8,058 nt of DNA from Candidatus Falkowbacteria bacterium CG10_big_fil_rev_8_21_14_0_10_43_11 (GCA_002778635.1 PFAS01000054.1:1-8058), one strand, 5' to 3'; positions 1 to 5,720 are shown, numbered from the stretch's first letter. Made by a program: numbers and translations. The notes: a model not told the origin generated them from the letters alone.

Positions 1-292
1 AAGTGAGCCAGCGCCGCACGCCCGCTTCTTTGTCCAAATGGCCGGTAAATAAATTTTTATTAATTTGCAACGCGCTGAAATAATATACCGGCGCGGCGAC
101 GATGATGGCCGACATCGCAAACCGCAACGCGCCCAAGTCATAGCGCATGCGCCATTCTTCCACAACGTCAATGATGTTTTTATTGATGATTTGAAAAATG
201 ACGATGCCGACCGACACGGCTAAAAAGCCAAGTGATACCAGTGATAATAAATAAAAGAACGCGAATTTGGCGGAATTGTTTTTGGTAAACAT
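1..292 (-). CDS. DUF5671-like membrane protein, N-terminal part (runs off window)
   Basis: The reading frame opens with ATG at 292 and stays open to the window edge, giving 97 residues with the C-terminus missing. The protein starts with a short polar stretch (MFTKNNSAKF). Two hydrophobic segments follow, at about residues 10-36 and 56-74, joined by a charged loop (VVEEWRMRYD). The order of a first helix ending in VIFQIINK, a helix SAIIVAAPVYYF, then LDKEAGVRRWLT matches the DUF5671 family as I remember it, a membrane family common in Parcubacteria and Microgenomates. No biochemical function is known. There is no Shine-Dalgarno before the start; the start is chosen because the hydrophobic segment begins soon after it and a promoter lies about 30 bases upstream. 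Family assignment is from memory and moderately sure; coding status is firm. Confidence 0.75.
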   Translation of the reverse strand, partial: MFTKNNSAKFAFFYLLSLVSLGFLAVSVGIVIFQIINKNIIDVVEEWRMRYDLGALRFAMSAIIVAAPVYYFSALQINKNLFTGHLDKEAGVRRWLT

Positions 293-323
293 AAATTTAG
301 AATTATATAAATAATTTGTCTTA

Positions 324-352
324 ATTATAGCAAAAATATAATAGCTAGTCCA
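324..352 (-). promoter_or_regulatory. Promoter of the DUF5671-like gene
   Basis: On the minus strand a perfect -10 TATAAT (plus 324-329) is preceded by TGC, making an extended -10. The -35 candidate is TGGACT (plus 347-352), 17 bases away. Transcription would start near 317, about 25 bases before the ATG at 292. The -35 falls inside a small inverted repeat AGTCC-ACAC-GGACT (347-360). A second weaker pair, TTGAAA-16-TATTAT, overlaps it. Confidence 0.5.
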
Positions 353-402
353 CACGGACTTTCAACTTTATGGACTTTATAGACTAACTCCTTGACATTC
401 TT

Positions 403-431
403 TTGACGGCGTTATTAATTGTTGATAAAAT
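403..431 (+). promoter_or_regulatory. Sigma70 promoter of the plus-strand unit
   Basis: TTGACG (403-408), a 17-base spacer, and TAAAAT (426-431) form a near-consensus housekeeping promoter. A second -35-like TTGACA sits at 392-397 but has a poor -10 partner. The predicted start is near 438. It points away from the minus-strand promoter at 324-352, so this is a divergent promoter region. Confidence 0.6.
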
Positions 432-476
432 AAGAAACAAGGAGGGGTGGCCTTCCTTAAAATAGAAATACATCTC

Positions 477-572
477 ATGCTACGGCACAAGAGCCGTTGC
501 CTGTATTTTTTTCAGGCAACAACATTGTTCCTTTTCACTTCATACTTTAAGAAGGAGGAGAAAAGCTTATGA
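477..572 (+). CDS. Candidate 31-codon small ORF upstream of and overlapping the next
   Basis: ATG at 477, stop TGA at 570-572. The peptide begins MLRHKSRCLYFF, has a hydrophobic middle (LYFFQATTLFLFTSYF) that could be one short membrane segment, and a charged tail (KKEEKSL). Its stop overlaps the start of the next ORF as ATGA, the arrangement seen in translational coupling. The only Shine-Dalgarno-like sequence before it (AAGGAGGGG, 439-447) is about 30 bases too far and can pair with CCTTCC just downstream. The ORF contains the hairpin at 496-520. It is short enough to arise by chance, so confidence is low; a leader peptide is an alternative. Confidence 0.2.
   Translation: MLRHKSRCLYFFQATTLFLFTSYFKKEEKSL
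496..520 (+). repeat. Perfect hairpin competing with an overlapping hairpin (482-497)
   Basis: GTTGCCTG (496-503) and CAGGCAAC (513-520) form an 8-bp stem with a T-rich 9-nt loop. ACGGC (482-486) and GCCGT (493-497) form another stem that shares bases 496-497, so the two cannot form fully together. GAGCCGTT (491-498) can also pair with AACGGCTC (610-617) inside the 29-codon ORF. This gives three mutually competing pairings in the leader. Confidence 0.45.
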
Positions 573-658
573 ATGTGGTCAACAACAATCGGAACTCGAA
601 TTTGTTCGTAACGGCTCGCTCCAAAAAGCAAAGCGCAGCCAACACAAACTCGACTTAA
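569..658 (+). CDS. Candidate 29-codon small protein with a strong Shine-Dalgarno
   Basis: ATG at 569 and TAA at 656-658 encode a very polar, Asn/Ser/Thr-rich, basic peptide starting MNVVNNNRNSNLF and ending AANTNST. The ribosome-binding site AGGAGG (553-558, within AAGGAGGAG) is 10 bases from the start; the alternative ATG at 573 is too far and out of frame. This is the only clear Shine-Dalgarno in the window, and the minus-strand genes lack one, which is the main reason to take the ORF seriously. An 8-bp perfect inverted repeat (AACTCGAC 647-654, GTCGAGTT 663-670) encloses the stop codon. I do not recognise the peptide. It may be a leader peptide, a small functional protein or chance. Confidence 0.35.
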   Translation: MNVVNNNRNSNLFVTARSKKQSAANTNST

Positions 659-812
659 GATCGTCGAGTTGATGAAACTCAGCACCCAAGACCTGGTCCG
701 CGCGGGTCAGGACAAAAAAGGAAAAAGTCATGAAAAGAGGACCTTAATCTTTTTTCTAGCAAATTCCGTTGTCCCCACGGGGGAAAAAAGAAAAAATATC
801 ACCGAAAGACAA

Positions 813-850
813 GGGGGCGAACTCATTGCGAGCCGCCCCCATTTTATTTT
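813..850 (+). terminator. Intrinsic terminator of the plus-strand unit
   Basis: GGGGGCG (813-819) pairs with CGCCCCC (834-840), extended inward by CTC/GAG, followed by ATTTTATTTT. The U-rich tail lies on the plus strand. The stem could also slow aspS transcription arriving from the other side, but the minus-strand tail is weak. The reading frame open across 669-929 runs straight through this stem and is not considered a gene. Confidence 0.7.
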
Positions 851-925
851 CTCAAAACGCCACAGTCCCCTAAGTGGGAAAAAAAATTACTGTTTAATTA
901 CCGCAAAATTATTGTCTAATGTTCA

Positions 926-2695
926 TTAATTGCTAATCTTAATGTGCAACTCCTTCAATTGTTTCTCCTCCACCTCGCTCGGCGCGCCCAGCATCACATC
1001 GCGGCCGGAGCTGTCTTTGGGAAACGCGTAAATGTCGCGAATGGAATTCCACTCGTTTAAAACCATTAGGAGCCGGTCAATGCCGGGGGCGTTCCCGCCG
1101 TGCGGCGGAGCGCCGTATTCAAACGCGCGGATCATGTGCCCAAATTTTGCGTCAACCTGCTCTTTGGTATAACCGGCAATGGCAAACGCTTTATACATAA
1201 TTTTGGGGTCGTGGTTTCTAATAGCGCCGGAAGTAATCTCAAAGCCGTTTAACACAAAATCATACTGGTACGCTAAAATTTCCAGCGGATTTTTGGTTAA
1301 GAGCGCCTCCAATCCGCCTTGCGGCATGGAAAAAGGATTGTGGCCGAAATCTATTCTGCCCTCTTCAATTTCGGAATAATCGTACATCGGGAAATCCGTG
1401 ACCCACAGCCACGCCGCTTTATTTGGGTCTTTTAACCCTAAACGCTGGCCGCATTCGTTGCGCACCGCGCCCAAGCTTTCGCATACTGTCCGCCATTTGT
1501 CCGCGCCAAAAAATATGATGTCGCCTTTTTTAGCTTTTACTTCTTTAATAATAGCGTCAAGTTCTTCCGATTTTAAAAATTTTAATATCGGCGATTTTAG
1601 TTCGTCTTCTATAATGATATAAGCCAATCCCTTCGCGCCTTTGGCTTTGGCGACTTCGGTTATTTCGTCAATTTCTTTGCGCGAAAATTTTGCCCCGCCG
1701 GAAACATTCAGCGCGTGCACCGCGCCGCCGGTTTTAATCGCGTCCGTAAAAACGCTGAAGCCGCAATTTTTTACAATGTCAGTTACCGGTTTCATCTCCA
1801 TTTCAAAGCGCAAGTCCGGTTTGTCCGAACCGTATTTTTCCATCGCCTCCCGCCAAGAAATGCGAGGAAACGGTTGCCATAAAACTTTTTTACTGCTGAA
1901 CTTATGCGTCAGTTCCACCATCAGCGGCTCCATGATTTTAAAAATATCTTCCTGCGTTACAAAACTCATCTCCATGTCCAGCTGGTAAAATTCGCCGTAA
2001 TGCCGATCCATGCGCGGGTCCTCGTCGCGAAAACAAGGCGCGATTTGAAAATAACGATCCAGCCCCGCGACCATCAATAATTGCTTAAACTGCTGGGGCG
2101 CCTGCGGCAGGGCGTAAAATTTACCCGGATAAAGCCGTGAAGGAACGAGCCAATCGCGCGCGCCCTCCGGGGAAGAATTAGCGAGTATCGGCGTCTGCAC
2201 TTCAATAAAATTTTCCTTATGGAAATAATCGCGCATATGGCATATTACCTCATCGCGGATGCGCAACATCTCCTGCAGTTTGGGCCGGCGCAGGTCAATA
2301 AAACGATATTGCAGGCGCAGTTGCTCGTTCGCTTCCGACTGTTTTTCCTCGTCAATCTGAAACGGAGGCGTTTTTGACTCGCTTAAAGTTTCGGCTTTGC
2401 CGGCCGCTATTTCAATTTCGCCGGTCGGCATTTTTTCGTTCACCATTTCTTTCGGCCGCGGCACAACTTCGCCGGTGACGCTCGCCACCCATTCGCTGCG
2501 CCAAGCATTGGCTATCGCGTAAGCTTCTTTGTTTTTATTCGGGTCAAAAGTTATCTGCGTTAAGCCGTAGCGGTCGCGCAAATCTATAAAAATAATTCCG
2601 CCGTGGTCGCGCCGCCGATGCACCCAACCGCAAAGCGTTACCGTTTGATTAAGGTTTTTTTTAGTTAATTCGCCGCAGGTGTTTGTACGAAGCAT
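926..2695 (-). CDS. aspS: Aspartyl-tRNA synthetase (bacterial type)
   Basis: Class II synthetase that charges tRNA-Asp with aspartate in the cytoplasm. The 589-residue length is normal for the bacterial type. An N-terminal OB-fold anticodon-binding domain (about 1-110, GWVHRRRDHGG at 23-33) is followed by the catalytic core. Motif 2 is FRDEDPRMDR (222-231), the Asp-binding signature is QAPQQFKQ (198-205, usually QSPQ), and motif 3 is GGNAPGIDRLLM (533-544). The insertion (GAD) domain lies between about 290 and 430. His31 in RRDHGG, where E. coli has Leu, is the residue linked to non-discriminating enzymes that also charge tRNA-Asn. One extra residue appears after motif 2 (DRHYGEFYQLD, where DRQPEFTQID is typical). 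The ATG is preceded by no Shine-Dalgarno. A T-box riboswitch and promoter lie upstream, so it is transcribed separately from recO. Identification is certain; the tRNA-Asn activity is inference. Confidence 0.98.
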   Translation of the reverse strand: MLRTNTCGELTKKNLNQTVTLCGWVHRRRDHGGIIFIDLRDRYGLTQITFDPNKNKEAYAIANAWRSEWVASVTGEVVPRPKEMVNEKMPTGEIEIAAGKAETLSESKTPPFQIDEEKQSEANEQLRLQYRFIDLRRPKLQEMLRIRDEVICHMRDYFHKENFIEVQTPILANSSPEGARDWLVPSRLYPGKFYALPQAPQQFKQLLMVAGLDRYFQIAPCFRDEDPRMDRHYGEFYQLDMEMSFVTQEDIFKIMEPLMVELTHKFSSKKVLWQPFPRISWREAMEKYGSDKPDLRFEMEMKPVTDIVKNCGFSVFTDAIKTGGAVHALNVSGGAKFSRKEIDEITEVAKAKGAKGLAYIIIEDELKSPILKFLKSEELDAIIKEVKAKKGDIIFFGADKWRTVCESLGAVRNECGQRLGLKDPNKAAWLWVTDFPMYDYSEIEEGRIDFGHNPFSMPQGGLEALLTKNPLEILAYQYDFVLNGFEITSGAIRNHDPKIMYKAFAIAGYTKEQVDAKFGHMIRAFEYGAPPHGGNAPGIDRLLMVLNEWNSIRDIYAFPKDSSGRDVMLGAPSEVEEKQLKELHIKISN

Positions 2696-2783
2696 AATAT
2701 TTATGAAATACGGTAGAAATAATATTGTATTTCTGTATATCTATTTATTTCTGCTGTATTTCTATAATTTTAAAATTTTGAAT

Positions 2784-2836
2784 AAAAAAATTCGTCTTTG
2801 GATATTAAAAAAATTTAATACCTAAGGACGAATTTT
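2784..2836 (-). terminator. T-box-controlled intrinsic terminator
   Basis: On the minus strand, AAAATTCGTC (plus 2827-2836) pairs with GACGAATTTT (plus 2787-2796) and the stem continues with GGTATTAA/TTAATATCC inside. A run of seven T follows (plus 2784-2790). Its 5' arm includes the CCTTAGG needed by the antiterminator, the expected switch. After it, 88 AT-rich bases containing three copies of GTATTTC or its complement lead to the aspS start. Confidence 0.85.
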
Positions 2837-2985
2837 CAAATCCGCGGTGCCACCTTAGTTCCCTGAAATTTTCCAGGGCGCTCAATTTATCGCTGTGACG
2901 GGCTTACCCGTTGGGCTCTACTTTCCCGAATATTCGGAATTTTTTCCCAAACCTCTCCCGATGTCTGTCGGGATCAAATGGTTTT
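2784..2985 (-). promoter_or_regulatory. T-box riboswitch, predicted tRNA-Asp responsive, controlling aspS
   Basis: On the minus strand the leader contains the T-box core AAGGTGGCACCGCGG (plus 2842-2856). The tRNA-acceptor bulge TGGC (2849-2852) would pair with GCCA; G73 is the discriminator of tRNA-Asp. Before it come a Stem III hairpin (CCCTG/CAGGG, 2861-2878) and a Stem IIA/B pseudoknot-like block (AGTAGAGCCCAACGGG... to CAGCG, 2891-2922). Further upstream are a hairpin at 2926-2937 and a small Stem I (2949-2984). CTAAGG 5' of the bulge pairs with CCTTAG (2822-2827) to make the antiterminator, which excludes the terminator that follows. Stem I consists of AAACC/GGTTT and TCCCGA/TCGGGA; its apical loop CAGACA carries the Asp codon GAC (2963-2965) followed by A. 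Uncharged tRNA-Asp would favour readthrough into aspS. Confidence 0.9.
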
Positions 2986-3001
2986 AATTGATTGTATATT
3001 C

Positions 3002-3030
3002 ATATTAAACAAAATAATAAAATTAGTCAA
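3002..3030 (-). promoter_or_regulatory. Promoter of the T-box/aspS unit
   Basis: Minus-strand TTGACT (plus 3025-3030), a 17-base spacer and TAATAT (plus 3002-3007) make a near-consensus promoter. The -35 overlaps the last codons and TAA of recO. The predicted start near 2995 is only about 11 bases before the base of Stem I, which fixes the size of the leader and leaves no room for a full-length Stem I. Confidence 0.65.
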
Positions 3031-3655
3031 ATAAATACAGTTTATAGCTATTTATAACTTTACTGAATTCTTTAATCAACTCACTCTCTATGTCTATTGT
3101 TATAATTTCGTTCAATTTTTTTTGTAAAATTAATTTTGCCATAGCAGTTATTTTTTTAGACGCTTTTATGTTGCCAATTTTTAAATCATCTAATTGCGGC
3201 TGATAACCAAGCCGGGAAATTAATTTTAGAGCGAAAGCTGATTTTAATAAAATTAATTGACTGCTATTAATTTCATTATTGTTTAAAATTTCTAAAAATT
3301 TATTTAACATTAAAAAAACTTGCTCGTCTTGCTCGCTGTCTTTTATTATTTCCTTGATTAACTTTACTATCTCTCCGGCCGCCGCTGTTTTCTCGTAATT
3401 GTCTTTGATGCCGGCAAAAACCTTTTCGCTGACGACGCTGCCCAAATAATCATATTGTTTGCCGCGCACGACCATTATCTCGCCCAAGTTAAGCGGCTCA
3501 ATGTGGGCGGCGAGTTTGGACGATAATTTTTGCGTGCCGCGCGCCACTAAATCCAATTTGCCGAAATCGCGGGTATAAACAAAAACGCGCGAGTCATTTT
3601 CGCCGTATGGTTCGCGCGCTAAAATTATGGCTTGATTTTTGTAAGTAACTTCCAT
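3023..3655 (-). CDS. recO: DNA repair protein RecO
   Basis: RecO works with RecF and RecR to load RecA on gaps coated with single-strand binding protein, and anneals complementary strands. The 210-residue product has the RecO N-terminal OB-fold (about 1-80), with the family pattern of an Arg-x-x-x-Tyr-x-Glu-x-Asp motif (REPYGENDSRVFVYT, 14-28), then G-T-Q-K-L-S-S-K. A helical C-terminal domain follows, with the conserved F-x-L-K-L-I-x-x-L-G-Y-x-P-x-L (141-155). It is shorter than the usual about 240-250 residues. It has no cysteine at all, so the zinc-binding CxxC pairs seen after the GY motif in many RecO proteins are absent. The start has no Shine-Dalgarno. It lies downstream of ruvX in the same direction with an 88-base AT-rich spacer. 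Confidence 0.9.
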   Translation of the reverse strand: MEVTYKNQAIILAREPYGENDSRVFVYTRDFGKLDLVARGTQKLSSKLAAHIEPLNLGEIMVVRGKQYDYLGSVVSEKVFAGIKDNYEKTAAAGEIVKLIKEIIKDSEQDEQVFLMLNKFLEILNNNEINSSQLILLKSAFALKLISRLGYQPQLDDLKIGNIKASKKITAMAKLILQKKLNEIITIDIESELIKEFSKVINSYKLYLFD

Positions 3656-3707
3656 AATCGGTTAATAAACTTTTAATTTGCAAACAATTAATTCATTTCA
3701 AAATTTT

Positions 3708-3746
3708 AAAATTGTTTAGAAATTAAAAATTAGAAATTAAAAATTA
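3708..3746 (+). repeat. AT-rich heptamer repeat, copy A (ruvX stop side)
   Basis: AAAATTGTTTA is followed by four exact-period 7-mers: GAAATTA (3719-3725), AAAATTA (3726-3732), GAAATTA (3733-3739), AAAATTA (3740-3746). The last three bases of the array are the complement of the ruvX stop codon. Inverted copy at 4122-4167, direct copy at 4231-4274. Confidence 0.75.
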
Positions 3747-4121
3747 AACTTTATCCAGGTACCCCTGTAATATGCTCATCGCCGCGATTTCATCCCGGCC
3801 GGCTTTAGTTTTTTTGTCTCCGGCAAGCGAATCGGCGTATTTTGAAGACAACCTTTCGTCTTCAAAAATAATTTCCACGCTAATTTTACTTTTTAACTCT
3901 TCAACAAATTTTTTAAAATTCTCTGGCAATTCGCGCGTTTTATCAACCATTGAATACGGTTTTCCCAGCACAACCACGTCAATTTCTTCGTCAGCGATAA
4001 TTTTAGCTATTTCATCAATATTATTTACGGTGCCAAAAACAACGGCGGTTTTGTTTTCCGAATCGCCGATAGCGAGCCCCATTCGTTTGGTACCGTAGTC
4101 AAGACCAAGATACTTAATCAT
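3744..4121 (-). CDS. ruvX: RuvX/YqgF, RNase H-like nuclease (pre-16S rRNA or Holliday junction type)
   Basis: The 125-residue protein has the RNase H-fold YqgF family pattern. It opens with LGLDYGTKRMGLAIGD (5-20, catalytic Asp8). Then come DVVVLGKP (48-55), EDERLSS (87-93, second acidic site) and GRDEIAAMSILQGYLD (108-123, Asp110). Family members are described as 16S rRNA 5'-end maturation factors and as putative Holliday junction resolvases; which applies here cannot be told. Slightly shorter than the E. coli protein (138). It is bracketed by AT-rich heptamer repeats: one supplies its stop codon (3719-3746) and another ends immediately before its ATG (4122-4167). No Shine-Dalgarno is seen. 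Confidence 0.92.
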   Translation of the reverse strand: MIKYLGLDYGTKRMGLAIGDSENKTAVVFGTVNNIDEIAKIIADEEIDVVVLGKPYSMVDKTRELPENFKKFVEELKSKISVEIIFEDERLSSKYADSLAGDKKTKAGRDEIAAMSILQGYLDKV

Positions 4122-4167
4122 AAAAATTTCTAATTTTCAATTTCTAATTTCTAAACAATTTCTAATT
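4122..4167 (-). repeat. AT-rich heptamer repeat, copy B (ruvX start side, inverted)
   Basis: Read on the minus strand it shows AATTGTTTAGAAATTAGAAA and continues with further GAAATTA/GAAAATTA-type units up to the ruvX ATG. It is the inverted counterpart of copies A and C. Pairing with C would make an A-U rich stem of about 40 bp in the map-ruvX RNA. Confidence 0.7.
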
Positions 4168-4230
4168 ACCAAATGTCGTAATTACTAAGACGCTCACATT
4201 AAAGTCTGTTTGAAAATTTTATCATTTATT

Positions 4231-4274
4231 AATTAAAAATTGTTTGAAAATTGAAAATTAGAAATTGAAAATTA
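4231..4274 (+). repeat. AT-rich heptamer repeat, copy C (map stop side)
   Basis: Begins AATTAAAAATTGTTTGAAAA and continues with AAATTGA/AAATTAG-type units. Its final TTA is the complement of the map stop codon. Differences from copy B are mostly A/G changes at the unit boundaries. The 63 bases between B and C hold no gene I can recognise. Confidence 0.7.
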
Positions 4275-5051
4275 TTCAGCTGCGGTTATCACGATATTCC
4301 CTTCCTCCGTAATCGCCACCGTGTGTTCAAAGTGCGCGGCCGTACTGCCGTCTTTGGTTAAAATAGTAAAGCCGTCTTTGGCGGTCTTTATATGCCAATC
4401 GCCTATCGTCAGCATCGGTTCAATGGCGATTACGAGCCCCGGCTGCAGTTCCAATTCCAATTCTCGGTCGTCGCTATCGTAAAAATTAGGCACTTGCGGC
4501 TCTTCATGCACCGCATAGCCGACGCCGTGGCCGACCAGTTCGCGCACCACGCCAAAGCCGTTGGCTTCCGCGTTGATTTGCACGGCGCGGGCGATGTTTA
4601 ATAATTTATTGCCGGGCTTTGCCTGTTGAATCGCAAGATCCAGACATTCGCGCGTTACTTCAATCAACCGGCGCGTTTTGGCGTCAACTTCGCCGACCGG
4701 GAGCGTAACTGCCGTATCGGTATATAACTTTTTATAGCGCATGCCGATATCCAAACCGATCATGTCGCCATTTTTTAAATAGCGCGCCGGCGTTGCCGGC
4801 CCGTGCACGACTTCCGAATTGACGGAGGCGCAAAGCGCGGTCGGAAAAGACCGATCGTATTTTGAACCGGCATAACCTTTAAAAGAAGGCTGTCCGGAAG
4901 CCTTCTTGATTAAATTAATCGCTTGTTTTTCCAGCTCGGCCGTGCTTATTCCCGGCATTACCAGAGCGCTGATTTCCGCCAAAATTTCCGCCAAAATACG
5001 GCCGCCCTCTTTCAGTATTTTTATTTCTTCCGCAGTTTTTAATTTTATCAT
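4272..5051 (-). CDS. map: Methionine aminopeptidase, type I
   Basis: Removes the initiator methionine from nascent proteins in the cytoplasm; a two-metal hydrolase. The 259 residues match the type I length. All five metal ligands can be placed: Asp101 (MIGLDIG), Asp112 (YTDTAVTLPVG), His175 (LVGHGVGYAVHEEP), Glu211 (AIEPML) and Glu242 (FEHTVAI). The substrate-pocket histidine is His83 in SVNSEVVHGP, and the second active-site histidine is His182. A short acidic insertion (YDSDDRELELEL, 191-202) precedes the QPGLVIAIEP strand. It starts six bases after the adk stop, so the two are co-transcribed, in the adk-map order common in bacterial ribosomal-protein operons. Here the surrounding secY and infA are not present. 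No Shine-Dalgarno fits in the six-base gap. Confidence 0.97.
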   Translation of the reverse strand: MIKLKTAEEIKILKEGGRILAEILAEISALVMPGISTAELEKQAINLIKKASGQPSFKGYAGSKYDRSFPTALCASVNSEVVHGPATPARYLKNGDMIGLDIGMRYKKLYTDTAVTLPVGEVDAKTRRLIEVTRECLDLAIQQAKPGNKLLNIARAVQINAEANGFGVVRELVGHGVGYAVHEEPQVPNFYDSDDRELELELQPGLVIAIEPMLTIGDWHIKTAKDGFTILTKDGSTAAHFEHTVAITEEGNIVITAAE

Positions 5052-5057
5052 ACAAAA

Positions 5058-5720
5058 TTATTGCTCCAGCATTTGATTAAGCTGCAGCATCCCCACGCTT
5101 TTGGCAATGTCGTCAGCTACCCGTTCAATCGTCTGTTCGCCGTTAATTTTTACTATTTTATCTTGGTAATAATCAATTAACGGTTCAGTTTCGGCGTGAT
5201 AGCGCCGCAGCCGTTCGCGCACCGATTCTTCCGCGTCGTCAGCCCGCTGCGCTAATTTGATTTTACACCGGTCGCAAAGCTCGTCTTCGGCTGGTTTGGG
5301 CGCGGTATATAAATTATAAATGGCGCCGCACTGCGGGCAATGACGCCGGCTGCTTAAGCGTTTTACCGCTTCTTCATCCGATATTTCAATAAAAATAACT
5401 TTGCTGACCGTTGCGCATTGGTTTAAAAGTTCAGCTTGCTTTATCGTCCGCGGGTAACCGTCCAAAACAAAACCTTCCGAACAGTCCAAATTAGCCACTC
5501 GCTCTTTTAGCAGGCCGAAAGTTATTTCGTCCGAAACTAATTGGCCGCCGTTAATGGTTTCTTCAACTTGCTTGCCTAAAGCGGTTTTATTCTCCATTGC
5601 CAGCCGAAAAAGTTCGCCGGTGGAAATATGCGGCAAATTTAATTTTTGGCTTAAAATTTTTGCTTGCGTGCCTTTGCCCGACCCTTGCGGACCGAACAGG
5701 CAGATGATTAGTCTAGACAT
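5058..5720 (-). CDS. adk: Adenylate kinase, zinc-type lid
   Basis: Catalyses ATP + AMP to 2 ADP in the cytoplasm. The 220-residue protein has the P-loop GPQGSGKGT (10-18), the AMP-binding region (STGELFR 33-39), and GFVLDGYPRT (83-92) with the nucleotide-monophosphate Arg91. The LID domain carries four cysteines in CxxC-x17-CxxC (Cys128, 131, 149, 152), as in zinc-binding adenylate kinases of Gram-positive type. RADDAEESVRERL (159-171) supplies further catalytic arginines. P-loop Gln12, where most have Gly-Ala-Pro-Gly, is a mild variant. It is first of the adk-map pair; 179 AT-rich bases without a clear promoter separate it from the upstream 166-residue gene. Confidence 0.97.
   Translation of the reverse strand: MSRLIICLFGPQGSGKGTQAKILSQKLNLPHISTGELFRLAMENKTALGKQVEETINGGQLVSDEITFGLLKERVANLDCSEGFVLDGYPRTIKQAELLNQCATVSKVIFIEISDEEAVKRLSSRRHCPQCGAIYNLYTAPKPAEDELCDRCKIKLAQRADDAEESVRERLRRYHAETEPLIDYYQDKIVKINGEQTIERVADDIAKSVGMLQLNQMLEQ

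Larger units (their letters stand above)
438..850 (+). ncRNA. Candidate structured transcript or micro-operon of unknown function
   Basis: This is the stretch between the promoter at 403-431 and the terminator at 813-850, about 410 nt, with no gene of normal size. It holds several hairpins: an 8-bp stem at 496-520, a competing stem at 482-497, an 8-bp stem at 647-670, an 8-bp stem with two G-U pairs and a GCGC loop at 692-711, and a 5-bp GC stem at 772-784. It also holds two overlapping tiny ORFs (477-572, 569-658). Bases 491-498 are perfectly complementary to 610-617, so leader and ORF could pair. I checked for RNase P, tmRNA, SRP and 6S signatures and saw none. It could be a small-protein mRNA, a leader-peptide regulator or a non-coding RNA; the sequence does not decide. 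Confidence 0.4.

Noticed and set aside
438..850. RNase P RNA, tmRNA, SRP RNA or 6S RNA
   Set aside because: No conserved core sequences of these RNAs could be found, and the two ends are not complementary as 6S RNA requires.
669..929. 86-residue plus-strand ORF beginning MMKLSTQDL
   Set aside because: It lacks a ribosome-binding site, runs through the intrinsic terminator at 813-850 and overlaps the aspS end; its composition drifts and no family is recognised.
1179..1988. Plus-strand ORFs inside aspS
   Set aside because: Antisense shadows of a certain gene.
3708..4274. CRISPR array
   Set aside because: The repeats are 7-base, AT-rich, contiguous and inverted between copies, with no unique spacers.
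3772..4601. Plus-strand ORFs inside ruvX and map
   Set aside because: Antisense shadows of certain genes.
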